A stretch of DNA of 64,000 nt. It comes from Muriicola marianensis (GTDB lineage Bacteria > Bacteroidota > Bacteroidia > Flavobacteriales > Flavobacteriaceae). This document shows positions 44,379-52,584 of this stretch, piece after piece. The notes below the pieces were generated by a model that ran no database searches, was not told where the DNA came from, and saw only the letters and a list, made by a program, of their open reading frames with translations. Position numbers and translations under genes: made by a program. Every line of letters begins with the position of its first letter. The first letter of the stretch is position 1. The stretch is from contig NZ_BMFH01000001.1 of assembly GCF_014638095.1 (NCBI RefSeq), positions 1,311,227 to 1,375,226 of the forward strand. Direction: 5' to 3'.

Positions 44379-45620
44379 GTGTATTCCCTCTATAATCTTC
44401 TTATCTACATCACCTGGCAATTCCTGAAGATCGCGGCCTACTTCAGTCCAAAATTGACGCTTTTCGTAAAGGGCCGGCAGGAAGTTTTCGGGTATCTCAA
44501 AGAGAACATACGGAAAGGGGAGCGCCTCATCTGGGTACACACGGCTTCCCTTGGAGAGTTTGAACAGGGGTTACCGGTGATCAAGGCGCTCAAAAGTACT
44601 TACCCCCAACACAAAGTGCTGGTAACTTTTTTTTCTCCCTCCGGATATGAGGTCAAAAAGAATTCCCGGGAGGCCGATCTTATCACCTACCTGCCTGTCG
44701 ACATCAGGAGGAATACCAGAAAATTCCTGGAGCTTACAAGGCCTGAGATCGCGCTTTTTGTAAAATACGAGATCTGGCCTAATTACCTCAAGGAACTAAA
44801 CCTGAGGGAGATTCCTGCGGTACTGATCTCCGGGAGATTCACCCCGGACCAGGTGTTCTTCAAAGGTTATGGAGGATTTATGAGGAAGGCCCTGAGGAAG
44901 TTCTCTCACTACTTTGTACAGGATGAGAGGTCTGTCCAATTGCTGGAGCGATTGAAAATCAATGATGTTACCCTCTCCGGGGATACCCGTTTCGATCGTG
45001 TAAGCGAGATCCTGGAGCGCGACAATACCCTGCGATTTATGGATGATTTTAAAGGGAAGGACCTGTGTTTTGTTCTCGGCAGCACCTGGCCGGAGGACGA
45101 GGCATTGCTCATTCCCTTTTTACAGGATCCGCCACCCGGTATCAAGTTCCTAATAGCCCCCCATGATATCAAGGAGGCGCATCTGAGTTCCCTCAGGGAA
45201 AAACTTCCAGGGAATGCGCTGTTCTATACAAATATGGAGAATCAGGATCCTTCCCGCTACGATATTCTGGTGCTGGACACCATTGGCCTGCTTACCAAAG
45301 TGTATTCCTATGCAGACCTGGCCTATGTGGGAGGAGGCTTTGCTACCGGACTCCACAACACCCTGGAGCCTGCTGTCTTTGGCATCCCGGTGATCACGGG
45401 TCCGAAGTATCAGGGATTTGCTGAAGCTGAAGAACTCGTAGCACTTGGGGGTATCACCGTCGTGGACAGTCCGGATACATTTGCCGCTGTTGTTCGCGAC
45501 CTATTGAGCAACGAAAATACACGTGAACGGCAGGGTAAGATCAACACTGATTATGTAGCCCTGAGAAAAGGGGCTACACGAAAGATCATGGAATTCCTTC
45601 AAAACCGGATGGAATTTTGA
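44379..45620 (+). CDS. waaA: 3-deoxy-D-manno-octulosonic acid (Kdo) transferase
   Basis: WaaA adds Kdo to lipid A in lipopolysaccharide synthesis at the cytosolic face of the inner membrane. The 413-residue protein starts at GTG 44379 (MYSLYNLLIYITWQFLKIAAYF), with an N-terminal membrane anchor, and belongs to the GT30 family. Typical segments are LIWVHTASLGEFEQGLPVIK, VLVTFFSPSGYE, YLPVDIRRNTRKFL, GDTRFDRV, FVLGSTWPEDE and FATGLHNTLEPAVFGIPVITGPKY. It is divergent from the DegT-galE genes and followed 62 bp later by the sugar porter gene. Confidence 0.92.
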   Translation: MYSLYNLLIYITWQFLKIAAYFSPKLTLFVKGRQEVFGYLKENIRKGERLIWVHTASLGEFEQGLPVIKALKSTYPQHKVLVTFFSPSGYEVKKNSREADLITYLPVDIRRNTRKFLELTRPEIALFVKYEIWPNYLKELNLREIPAVLISGRFTPDQVFFKGYGGFMRKALRKFSHYFVQDERSVQLLERLKINDVTLSGDTRFDRVSEILERDNTLRFMDDFKGKDLCFVLGSTWPEDEALLIPFLQDPPPGIKFLIAPHDIKEAHLSSLREKLPGNALFYTNMENQDPSRYDILVLDTIGLLTKVYSYADLAYVGGGFATGLHNTLEPAVFGIPVITGPKYQGFAEAEELVALGGITVVDSPDTFAAVVRDLLSNENTRERQGKINTDYVALRKGATRKIMEFLQNRMEF

Positions 45621-45682
45621 ATCCGCTGATCCTGGAGGCAATTGACAATTAATTTTTCTAGATTTACAGGAAACCCTTAGGT

Positions 45683-47023
45683 ATGGACCGGAAAATTCTG
45701 CGCTTTTCTGTTACGGCTGCCTTGGCCGGATTCTTGTTTGGCTTTGACACCGTGGTGATTTCCGGAGCGGAAAAGACCCTGCAGACCCTGTGGCAATCCT
45801 CGGATAGTTTTCACGGCATCGTGGTCATCGGCATGGCCTTATGGGGAACTGTAGTCGGCGCTTTACTCGGAGGCTTCCCAACAAATCAGCTTGGAAGGAA
45901 AAAAACCCTGGTGTGGATAGGGATTCTCTATACCGTTTCGGCTCTTGGCTCGGCATTTGCCAATGACCCGGTGACCTTCGCGATCTTCAGGTTTATAGGC
46001 GGACTGGGCGTGGGTGCCTCAACGGTGGCAGCCCCCACCTATATCTCAGAGATCGCCCCGGCAAAAAGAAGGGGGAAACTGGTCGGCCTCTACCAGTTCA
46101 ACATCGTCTTTGGAATCCTGATCGCCTTCTTTTCCAATTATCTGCTCAGCAATGTGGGCGAGAATTCCTGGAGGTGGATGGTAGGGGTAGAGGCGATCCC
46201 TGCATTCATATATACGGTCATGTCCTTCGGACTCCCTAAAAGCCCGCGTTGGCTTCTCAGCAGGTCCCGATTCGATGAGGCCCGCAGCGTATTACTGAAG
46301 ATAAATCCACAGGGAAACATAGAACAACTCCTTGAAGATGTAAAGCTCGAGAATATGAACACCGTACCCGGAGAGACCATCTTTATCCGGAAATATCGCT
46401 TCCCCCTGATCCTGGCCTTCCTGATCGCCTTCTTTAATCAATTCTCAGGGATCAATGCTTTCCTGTACTACGCTCCCCGTATCCTGGAGGAGGCCGGACT
46501 CGGATCGAGCGCGGCCCTGCTCAGCAGTATAGGGATTGGGATCACCAACATGGTCTTCACCCTGGTTGGCATCAACCTGATAGACCGCATGGGAAGGAAG
46601 CAACTCATGTACATTGGGTCTGTGGGATATATCGTTTCCCTCGCGCTCGTAGCTTGCGCTTTCTTCCTCAACTGGGAAGGACTGGCCGTAGCCGGCTTCC
46701 TGTTTGTTTTTATCGCCGCCCACGCCATAGGGCAGGGAACGGTTATCTGGGTGTTCATCTCCGAGATCTTTCCCAACCACCTCAGGGGCTATGGCCAGAG
46801 TTTCGGGTGTTCGGTCCACTGGGTATTAGCTGCTATCATCCCCTCCTCTATCCCCTTCCTTTTCAGCAGTGTGGGGCCGGGGATCGTCTTCAGTATTTTC
46901 GCTTTCATGATGGTACTCCAGTTGCTGTTCGTGATGTTTATGATGCCGGAAACCAAGGGGGTTTCCCTGGAGGAACTCAGTCTTAAGCTGAGTCCGCAAT
47001 CAGTTGAAGGTGACCATAGCTAA
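45683..47023 (+). CDS. sugar porter family MFS transporter
   Basis: The 446-residue protein has 12 membrane helices and sugar-porter signatures: FGFDTVVISGAEKTLQ in helix 1, GGFPTNQLGRKKTLVWIG in the first cytosolic loop, GLGVGASTVAAPTYISEIAPAKRRGKLVGL, PKSPRWLLSRSRFDEAR and QFSGINAFLYYAPRILEEAG. It is probably a proton-coupled hexose or pentose importer; the sugar is unknown. It lies downstream of waaA, possibly with its own promoter. Confidence 0.93.
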   Translation: MDRKILRFSVTAALAGFLFGFDTVVISGAEKTLQTLWQSSDSFHGIVVIGMALWGTVVGALLGGFPTNQLGRKKTLVWIGILYTVSALGSAFANDPVTFAIFRFIGGLGVGASTVAAPTYISEIAPAKRRGKLVGLYQFNIVFGILIAFFSNYLLSNVGENSWRWMVGVEAIPAFIYTVMSFGLPKSPRWLLSRSRFDEARSVLLKINPQGNIEQLLEDVKLENMNTVPGETIFIRKYRFPLILAFLIAFFNQFSGINAFLYYAPRILEEAGLGSSAALLSSIGIGITNMVFTLVGINLIDRMGRKQLMYIGSVGYIVSLALVACAFFLNWEGLAVAGFLFVFIAAHAIGQGTVIWVFISEIFPNHLRGYGQSFGCSVHWVLAAIIPSSIPFLFSSVGPGIVFSIFAFMMVLQLLFVMFMMPETKGVSLEELSLKLSPQSVEGDHS

Positions 47024-47156
47024 GCCTCCATTTATCGAAAATTTTGGCGGCATACCCTTTAAATGCAATAAGCCGTCTTTTTTTGATCAAATTGGGGGGT
47101 GCAAATAAAAACCGGGCGTTGGTTTTTTTTGTAACTTTCACCTAAGCACGAGAACA

Positions 47157-47288
47157 ATGAATGAACAACTGAGCTTCGGCACCAAACTCCTGAATGGTTT
47201 TTTACGTGTAATGGTCATTGTACTGGTGCTCATCCTCGCATCCGTGGTAGTGGCACTCATTCTGGCCCTGTTCGGTGTTTGGTCTTGA
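47157..47288 (+). CDS. small single-pass membrane protein (43 residues)
   Basis: The frame reads from ATG 47157 (MNEQLSFGTKLLNGFLRV) through one strong hydrophobic helix (VMVIVLVLILASVVVALILAL) to a TGA at 47286-47288, ending FGVWS. The amphipathic N-terminus followed by one long helix is plausible for a small membrane protein. It lies 133 bp after the sugar porter and is convergent with nrdJ. Function unknown. An opposite-strand frame over the same region is less convincing. Confidence 0.5.
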   Translation: MNEQLSFGTKLLNGFLRVMVIVLVLILASVVVALILALFGVWS

Positions 47289-47437
47289 TCAAGACCGTTT
47301 CCAAATCCTCGATTTTCATACAATTCACCTCGATAGGAGGAGTGTAAAACTACATCGCTATAGCCGGCCAATCCGGTAAAGGAGCTGAATGTATTTCTTG
47401 TCCATTACCCTGAAAGGTTCGGCTACGCCAAGATCCA

Positions 47438-49990
47438 TTACCCGCATTTTGAAGAACCGCAGTCCTTGCAGGTAAGGCAGCCCTCCTGGTAGACGAGGTT
47501 GGTCGACTCACAATTGCTGCATTTCTGTCCTTTTGCCGCTACACCATCGGCCACATATCGCTTCAGGGCGCGGGCAACACCGTTCTTCCAGGTGTTGATC
47601 TGCTCGCTGTCGAGATGCAGGCTGTTGATCAGGTCGACGACCTTTTCTATCGGCATCCCGTGCCTGAGAGTACTCGAGATGAGTTTGGCATAGTTCCAGT
47701 ACTCCGGATCGAATTTGTGAGACAGACCTTCGATGGTGGTCTTATACCCACGTGTATTCTTGTACTGGAAGTCGTATCGCGAATTCCCATCCTCATCCCT
47801 GCCTTTTATGATCAGGCCTTTGGTCACCCATCGCGGGATAAGGATTCCGTCCTCATCATCTGCCAGCCCGGTGAAGATCTCGTACGGATTGTCATCGATC
47901 AAGCCGATGAAGGCGATCCATTTCTCCTTGTTGTTCTGGAACCTCACCACATCGGCTTCGAGAATTTGAGGCCTTTTGGTAGGGAATGGGGTCAGGGTGT
48001 TGGCCTGTTCCTCTTTCTTGTCCTCGTTCGAGATCAGTACCCCGGAACGAGAGCCATCGCGGTATACGGTCACCCCTTTGCACCCTGCTTTCCATGCTTC
48101 AAGGTAAAGTTCTCCCACCAGCTCTTCAGAAACCTCATTCGGAAGGTTGATGGTGACACTGATGGAATGGTCTACCCATTTCTGCACGGCTCCCTGCAAG
48201 CGGACTTTGCTCAACCAGTCTACGTCATTAGAGGTGGCTTTGTAATATGGAGATTTTTCTACCAGGGCATTGATCTCATCCTGGGAATAATGCTTTTCGG
48301 TATCGTAGCCATTGGCGGTCATCCAGGCTTTAAACTGATGGTGAAATACCGGGTACTCTTCCCAGGAGTCCCCTACCTCATCCACAAAATCAACCCGAAC
48401 ACCTTTTTCGTTGGGGTTTACCTTCCTCCTCCTTTTGTAAACCGGAAGGAAAACAGGCTCAATTCCGGAGGTAGTCTGGGTCATCAGGCTTGTGGTTCCT
48501 GTCGGAGCGATGGTCAGTAAGGCGATGTTTCTCCTGCCGTACTCCAGCATTTCGTAATACAACTGTTCATCGGCCTCCTTCAAACGAAGGATAAAGGGAT
48601 TGTCCTTTTCCCGTTCGGCATCGAAGATTTCGAAGGCACCCCGGTCCCTGGCTGTGTGAACACTGGCCCTGTAGGCTTCCACGGCAATGGTCTTGTGCAC
48701 CCTCACAGAGAAATCATTGGCCTCTTCGCTTCCATATCTCAGGCCCAGAGCAGCCAGCATGTCTCCCTCTGCGGTGATCCCGATTCCGGTGCGCCGGCCC
48801 TCCTGCGCCTTCCTTTGTATATTCTTCCATAGCTTGTGTTCTACCATTTTGGTCTCTTCCAGTTCAGGATCCGATTCGATCTTCCTCAGAATGGCGTCGA
48901 TCTTTTCCAGCTCCAGGTCGATGATATCGTCCATGATGCGCTGAGCGGCAGCCACGTGTTCAGCGAAGAGAGTAAAGTTAAATGACGCCTGGTCCGTGAA
49001 TGGGGCCTCCACATAAGAAAGGAGGTTGATGGCCAGCAGACGACAGGAGTCATAAGGACACAAGGGAATTTCCCCACAGGGGTTGGTCGATACGGTCCTG
49101 TAGCCCAGATCAGCATAGCAGTCCGGTACGGATTCCCTGGTGATGGTGTCCCAGAACAGGATTCCCGGTTCTGCAGATTTCCAGGCGTTGTGGACGATCT
49201 TCTTCCAAAGGTCTGAGGCCTGAATTTCCTTTTTGTACTTGGGTTGGACGCTGTGGATGGGAAATTTCTGTGTGTAGACCTGATCCGTTTCCACCGCCCT
49301 CATAAATGCATCGTCTATGCGTACAGAAACATTCGCACCTGTGACTTTTCCCTGTTCCATTTTGGCGTCGATAAAGTCTTCAGCATCGGGGTGATTGATG
49401 GATACAGAAAGCATCAATGCCCCCCGCCTGCCATCCTGGGCCACTTCGCGTGTAGAGTTTGAGTACCGTTCCATAAAAGGTACCAGTCCGGTGGAAGTCA
49501 ATGCCGAATTCTTTACCGGGGACCCTTTGGGTCGAATATGGGAAAGGTCGTGCCCTACCCCACCCCGGCGTTTCATCAACTGCACCTGTTCCTGGTCGAC
49601 CTTCATAATGGCCCCATAGGAATCCGAGCTCCCATCCGTACCAATCACAAAACAGTTGGATAGGGAAGCGATCTGGAAGGGGTTACCGATCCCTGCCATC
49701 GGACTACCCTGGGGGACGATATACCTGAAATTCGCAATGAGGTCGAATATCTGCTGTTCTGACATAGGATTCGGATATTTCGCCTCGATCCTCGCGATCT
49801 CACCAGCGATCCTTCTGTGCATATCATCCGGGGTCTTTTCATAAATGTTTCCTTCGGAATCTTTGAGGGCGTACTTATTTACCCAGACCCGGGCGGCGAG
49901 GTCATCCCCGTCAAAATAAGTCAATGAGGCCTTAAATGCCTCCTCTTGTGTATAGGTTTTGGAGAGGGCAGTTTTGGAAGTCGTTTGCAT
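47438..49990 (-). CDS. nrdJ: adenosylcobalamin-dependent ribonucleoside-diphosphate reductase (class II)
   Basis: This enzyme makes deoxyribonucleotides using adenosylcobalamin, so growth depends on B12 unless another reductase is present elsewhere. The 850-residue protein has the active-site strands SLSNCFVIG, MKRRGGVGHDLSHIRP, VSTNPCGEIPLCPYDSCRL with the conserved NPCGEI motif, and TIAPTGTTSLMTQTTSGIEPVF. The C-terminus is a Cys-rich ribbon, CSNCESTNLVYQEGCLTCKDCG (in parts), typical of class II enzymes of this size. No ATP-cone was recognised. It is monocistronic, with an inverted repeat upstream at 50055-50070. Confidence 0.95.
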   Translation of the reverse strand: MQTTSKTALSKTYTQEEAFKASLTYFDGDDLAARVWVNKYALKDSEGNIYEKTPDDMHRRIAGEIARIEAKYPNPMSEQQIFDLIANFRYIVPQGSPMAGIGNPFQIASLSNCFVIGTDGSSDSYGAIMKVDQEQVQLMKRRGGVGHDLSHIRPKGSPVKNSALTSTGLVPFMERYSNSTREVAQDGRRGALMLSVSINHPDAEDFIDAKMEQGKVTGANVSVRIDDAFMRAVETDQVYTQKFPIHSVQPKYKKEIQASDLWKKIVHNAWKSAEPGILFWDTITRESVPDCYADLGYRTVSTNPCGEIPLCPYDSCRLLAINLLSYVEAPFTDQASFNFTLFAEHVAAAQRIMDDIIDLELEKIDAILRKIESDPELEETKMVEHKLWKNIQRKAQEGRRTGIGITAEGDMLAALGLRYGSEEANDFSVRVHKTIAVEAYRASVHTARDRGAFEIFDAEREKDNPFILRLKEADEQLYYEMLEYGRRNIALLTIAPTGTTSLMTQTTSGIEPVFLPVYKRRRKVNPNEKGVRVDFVDEVGDSWEEYPVFHHQFKAWMTANGYDTEKHYSQDEINALVEKSPYYKATSNDVDWLSKVRLQGAVQKWVDHSISVTINLPNEVSEELVGELYLEAWKAGCKGVTVYRDGSRSGVLISNEDKKEEQANTLTPFPTKRPQILEADVVRFQNNKEKWIAFIGLIDDNPYEIFTGLADDEDGILIPRWVTKGLIIKGRDEDGNSRYDFQYKNTRGYKTTIEGLSHKFDPEYWNYAKLISSTLRHGMPIEKVVDLINSLHLDSEQINTWKNGVARALKRYVADGVAAKGQKCSNCESTNLVYQEGCLTCKDCGSSKCG

Positions 49991-50054
49991 GTTTACAGTG
50001 TAAGGTTGATGGATAATTTGGAGTTAAAATTAGAGAAGAATTACCAAACCCTTT

Positions 50055-50070
50055 TATGATAAATATCATA
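50055..50070. promoter_or_regulatory. inverted repeat upstream of nrdJ
   Basis: TATGATA-AA-TATCATA is a perfect 7-bp dyad located 65 bp upstream of the nrdJ start, flanked on both sides by TACCAAAC repeats. It could be an operator. It does not match the NrdR box, and I see no cobalamin riboswitch in the 49991-50225 stretch. Confidence 0.4.
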
Positions 50071-50225
50071 TAGTTTACCAAACAAAACAGTATTTAACCT
50101 GATTATCAGGTATTTAAAAATTTATCAACACAAAAAAGTTGACAAATTTTTTAAACTTCTTTCGAGTGGTTGAATCCCCGGAGTTTAGGTGATTCCACCG
50201 GATTAAAGAGTGTGATTTTGGCCAT

Positions 50226-50253
50226 AAAAAAACCCTCCGTTTCCGAAGGGTCA
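50226..50253 (-). terminator. second copy of the tRNA-Leu terminator
   Basis: ACCCTCCG...CGAAGGGT with a TTTC loop and, on the minus strand, a T7 tail. It is identical in stem to the terminator at 50346-50375 and belongs to the 50-bp duplication described for the tRNA-Leu remnant. Confidence 0.7.
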
Positions 50254-50280
50254 TTCTCTTTTTGTACAGGTGGGGAGACT
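50231..50280. repeat. direct repeat, copy A (partner 50347-50396)
   Basis: Fifty bases repeated 116 bp away: AACCCTCCGTTTCCGAAGGG plus TCATT, a variable 9-nt spacer, then TACAGGTGGGGAGACT. It covers the terminator and the 3' part of tRNA-Leu(CAG). Confidence 0.85.
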
Positions 50281-50336
50281 TCCCGAGCTTGCGCTCGGGA
50301 CAGGCCTCTCGTCTCCCTGAATTAGACGAAACATCT
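50265..50336 (-). pseudogene. decayed tRNA-Leu(CAG) copy interrupted by a palindrome
   Basis: On the minus strand this resembles the 3' two thirds of the adjacent tRNA-Leu: an anticodon-loop-like TTCAGGG within a CGTCT/AGACG stem, then the start of the T-stem and the exact acceptor 3' end (AGTCTCCCCACCTGTA). The T-loop is replaced by a 20-bp palindrome at 50281-50300, and the 5' end of the tRNA is missing. It lies between two copies of the same terminator. Confidence 0.55.
50281..50300. repeat. palindromic element TCCCGAGC-TTGC-GCTCGGGA
   Basis: A perfect 8-bp inverted repeat with a 4-nt centre, inserted exactly after GAGACT of the tRNA-Leu remnant. Its ends (TCCCGA/TCGGGA) match the palindrome at 62665-62682. 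Confidence 0.75.
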
Positions 50337-50345
50337 TCAAATAAA

Positions 50346-50375
50346 TAACCCTCCGTTTCCGAAGGGTCATTTTTA
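50346..50375 (-). terminator. terminator of tRNA-Leu(CAG)
   Basis: ACCCTCCG and CGAAGGGT pair with one mismatch around a TTTC loop. It lies directly downstream of the tRNA on the minus strand and ends in TTATTTATTT. Confidence 0.65.
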
Positions 50376-50380
50376 ATCTG

Positions 50381-50462
50381 TACAGGTGGGGAGACTCGAA
50401 CTCCCAAGCCTCGCGGCACTAGTTCCTGATACTAGCGTGTCTACCAATTCCACCACACCTGC
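50381..50462 (-). tRNA. tRNA-Leu (CAG)
   Basis: On the minus strand the acceptor GCAGGTG pairs with CACCTGT (a terminal G-T pair), the anticodon arm CTAGT-ATCAGGA-ACTAG gives CAG, a long variable arm is present, and the T-arm is GGGAG-TTCGAGT-CTCCC. A -7 promoter element lies upstream at 50474-50481. Confidence 0.95.
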
Positions 50463-50473
50463 AAACAGGGCAG

Positions 50474-50481
50474 CAAAGATA
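50474..50481 (-). promoter_or_regulatory. -7 promoter element of tRNA-Leu(CAG)
   Basis: On the minus strand TATCTTTG matches TAnnTTTG, 11 nt before the mature tRNA 5' end. The rest of 50482-50715 holds no recognisable feature. Confidence 0.6.
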
Positions 50482-50715
50482 CAAAAGTTGAATTATTATG
50501 TAAAAGGAATATTACCATAAAAATTACAGGTGTTAGAAACAAAGACAGCACTTTTCTACTTCAGCATTTTTAAATATCCTCAACTTGTCCCTTCCCAGAG
50601 CGACAATCATTCTTCCGCTGAGTAACCCAGGTTACCGGGGAAGTCGGATCCCAACCCTAATTTTACCTGCAATTATGCCACACCCATCCTCTCAGCACCC
50701 TGTGTCTGCTTGCAT

Positions 50716-52071
50716 ATGAAAAAGACCTTGCTTCTCGCTTTGATATTGCTATCCACCCGACCACAGGCTCAGGAGGCTGAGCGAAATGAAGAACCCAAAA
50801 GTTTGAAAGAGATCTTTACAGGTTCGGAAGTGGAAGGGCATATCCGGAATTTCTTTATGACCACCCTTAATGAGGGTGATTTGAAGGACTACTACACCAA
50901 CGCGATAGGGGGAGCGCTGGCCATCAAAACAAAAGAATACAAAGGGTTTGAAATAGGCGTGAAAGGGATCTTTACCTACAAGGGATTTTCTGCAGACCTC
51001 AATGAAGCAGATGAAACAACTGGCCGGATCTCCAAATGGGAACACGAGCTTTACGACATCACCGATTTCGATAATTTCAATGACCTGGATCGCCTGGAGG
51101 AGCTTTACCTCCGATACAATTTCAAAAGGGGATATATTACCTATGGCAAACTTGCTGTTGAAGAAACCCCCTTGCTCAATGAAAGCGATGGCCGCATGAA
51201 ACCCTTTGCCTTTAAAGGCATCTGGCTTCAGCACAAGACCCGTGACCACCTTATCAATCTCAGCTGGCTCGACCGACTCTCTCCACGGAGTACAGTTGAA
51301 TGGTACGGGTTCAACGAGGCAATAGGGCTGGTGAACAACGGTTTCCAGCCCAATGGGGAAATTGCAGATTACAGGGGTAAGACAGAATCCAAAGGAATCG
51401 CCCTGCTGGAGTATGAGTACAACCTTCCCTACCTTAACCTGCGGGTGAATCATTGGTACATTCACCACATCAGTCATACCGGCATGGTGGAATTAAATCT
51501 ACTCCGGAATAATTGGGAACTCGGAATGCAGTACGCCTATCAGTTTCCGGATGGATTCCAGGCAGACCTGCCTTATGTCAACCGTTACGTACAACCCGGG
51601 GAGAACGGGCAGGTACTAAGTGCCAGGGTAGCCTACGATCCGGAGCGGTGGCAGGTAAGTCTCGGGTTTACACGGGCCTTCGATTCGGGAAGATTCCTGT
51701 TTCCCAAAGAATTGGGACGAGACCATTTCTTTACTTCTATCCCCCGTTCACGGCTCGAGGGTTTTGGGGATGCCGAGGTCCTTACCCTTTCCGGGGAGTA
51801 CCGCTTCAGAAGGGAGGGATTCTTTGCCCGGGTTGACCTCACTGAGGTTTTTGGCCCCAGGGTAGGCGATTTCGAATTCAACAAATACAATCTGGATGAA
51901 TATTACCAGATGAACTTGCGATTACACTATGAATTAAAGGGATTTTTAAAAGGCCTTGCTTTTGACCTGCTTTACATTCACAACAAAAACAGGAATACAT
52001 CGACACCGGACGTGATCTTTAACAGCAGCAATTTTCACCAGCTGAGTTTTGTGACCAACTACAATTTCTAA
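50716..52071 (+). CDS. porin-like outer-membrane protein
   Basis: From ATG 50716 the product is 451 residues. An in-frame TTG at 50710 is rejected because MKKTLLLALILLSTRPQA is a clean signal peptide. The mature protein has long stretches of alternating strands rich in Tyr, Gly and charged residues (KGFEIGVKGIFTYKGFS, GYITYGKLAVEETPLLNE, LRVNHWYIHHISHTG, LGMQYAYQFPDGF) and ends in FVTNYNF, with the C-terminal phenylalanine expected of a barrel. It resembles OprD-type substrate-specific porins. The substrate is unknown. Confidence 0.75.
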   Translation: MKKTLLLALILLSTRPQAQEAERNEEPKSLKEIFTGSEVEGHIRNFFMTTLNEGDLKDYYTNAIGGALAIKTKEYKGFEIGVKGIFTYKGFSADLNEADETTGRISKWEHELYDITDFDNFNDLDRLEELYLRYNFKRGYITYGKLAVEETPLLNESDGRMKPFAFKGIWLQHKTRDHLINLSWLDRLSPRSTVEWYGFNEAIGLVNNGFQPNGEIADYRGKTESKGIALLEYEYNLPYLNLRVNHWYIHHISHTGMVELNLLRNNWELGMQYAYQFPDGFQADLPYVNRYVQPGENGQVLSARVAYDPERWQVSLGFTRAFDSGRFLFPKELGRDHFFTSIPRSRLEGFGDAEVLTLSGEYRFRREGFFARVDLTEVFGPRVGDFEFNKYNLDEYYQMNLRLHYELKGFLKGLAFDLLYIHNKNRNTSTPDVIFNSSNFHQLSFVTNYNF

Positions 52072-52107
52072 GCTCTGAGTGCGATCCTATATCCAGGGAT
52101 CACCGGT

Positions 52108-52371
52108 TCAGATCAGCCCCGAAGCGCGCATGATCCCTATAAGTCCGACCCCAATCCAAAACACGTTTAACAGGGTATAGGCATTGTCCTTCTTTAATAT
52201 GGAGGTCCAGGACAACAGGACTGCATCGGCGGTATTGAAGATCCAAACAAAAAGAAAGGGGCTGTCCTCCCCCAGCCAACTCACCAGGGAAAAACTGAAG
52301 ATCCGCATCAATACGCCAAGCATCTCAATGGGCCGGATGTATTGCAAGACAAAAGTGTTGATCATATTCAT
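52108..52371 (-). CDS. small multi-pass membrane protein
   Basis: The 87-residue protein has three hydrophobic segments: VLQYIRPIEMLGVLMRIFSFSLVSW, FLFVWIFNTADAVLLSW and YTLLNVFWIGVGLIGIMR. The segment FVWIFNTADAVLLSWTSILKKDNAY looks conserved in style (a polar-residue helix with Asn, Asp), which suggests a small transporter or sensor, but I do not recognise the family. It is convergent with the porin-like gene, 36 bp away. Confidence 0.65.
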   Translation of the reverse strand: MNMINTFVLQYIRPIEMLGVLMRIFSFSLVSWLGEDSPFLFVWIFNTADAVLLSWTSILKKDNAYTLLNVFWIGVGLIGIMRASGLI

Positions 52372-52445
52372 AGCTCGACGTGTTTAAAACCTCTAATCAC
52401 ATCCGATGTCACTAACGCCCAGATGCACAGTAAAAGTAACTAATT

Positions 52446-52462
52446 CACAGGCTAAGCCTGTG
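52446..52462. repeat. 17-bp palindrome
   Basis: CACAGGCT-A-AGCCTGTG is a perfect 8-bp inverted repeat in the 213-bp gap between the small membrane protein and the ClbS-like gene. It may be a terminator stem, an operator or a repeat unit; no T-run follows. Confidence 0.5.
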
Positions 52463-52584
52463 GAATATTATCAGGCAACAAATCATCGGTAGCTTCTTTA
52501 TGACATCAAGAGTAACCAAAATGGAATAAGACCTCGAAAAGCGAGTTGTATTATCCGTACCTTTCATAAACAAGATGCACTGAA

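Noticed and set aside
47138-47371. 77-residue minus-strand frame after the sugar porter
   Set aside because: Composition (Thr/Arg/Ser-rich) and lack of a hydrophobic or helical pattern make it weaker than the 43-residue plus-strand frame it overlaps.
49991-50225. Cobalamin riboswitch upstream of nrdJ
   Set aside because: No B12-box-like sequence or fitting long structured leader was found in the AT-rich region.
50114-50419. 101-residue minus-strand frame over the tRNA-Leu(CAG) region
   Set aside because: Its repeated peptide pattern simply reflects the 50-bp tRNA/terminator duplication.
50226-50462. att sites of an integrated element at tRNA-Leu(CAG)
   Set aside because: The direct repeat is at a tRNA 3' end, as att sites often are, but the copies are only 116 bp apart with no integrase or cargo, so local duplication is simpler.
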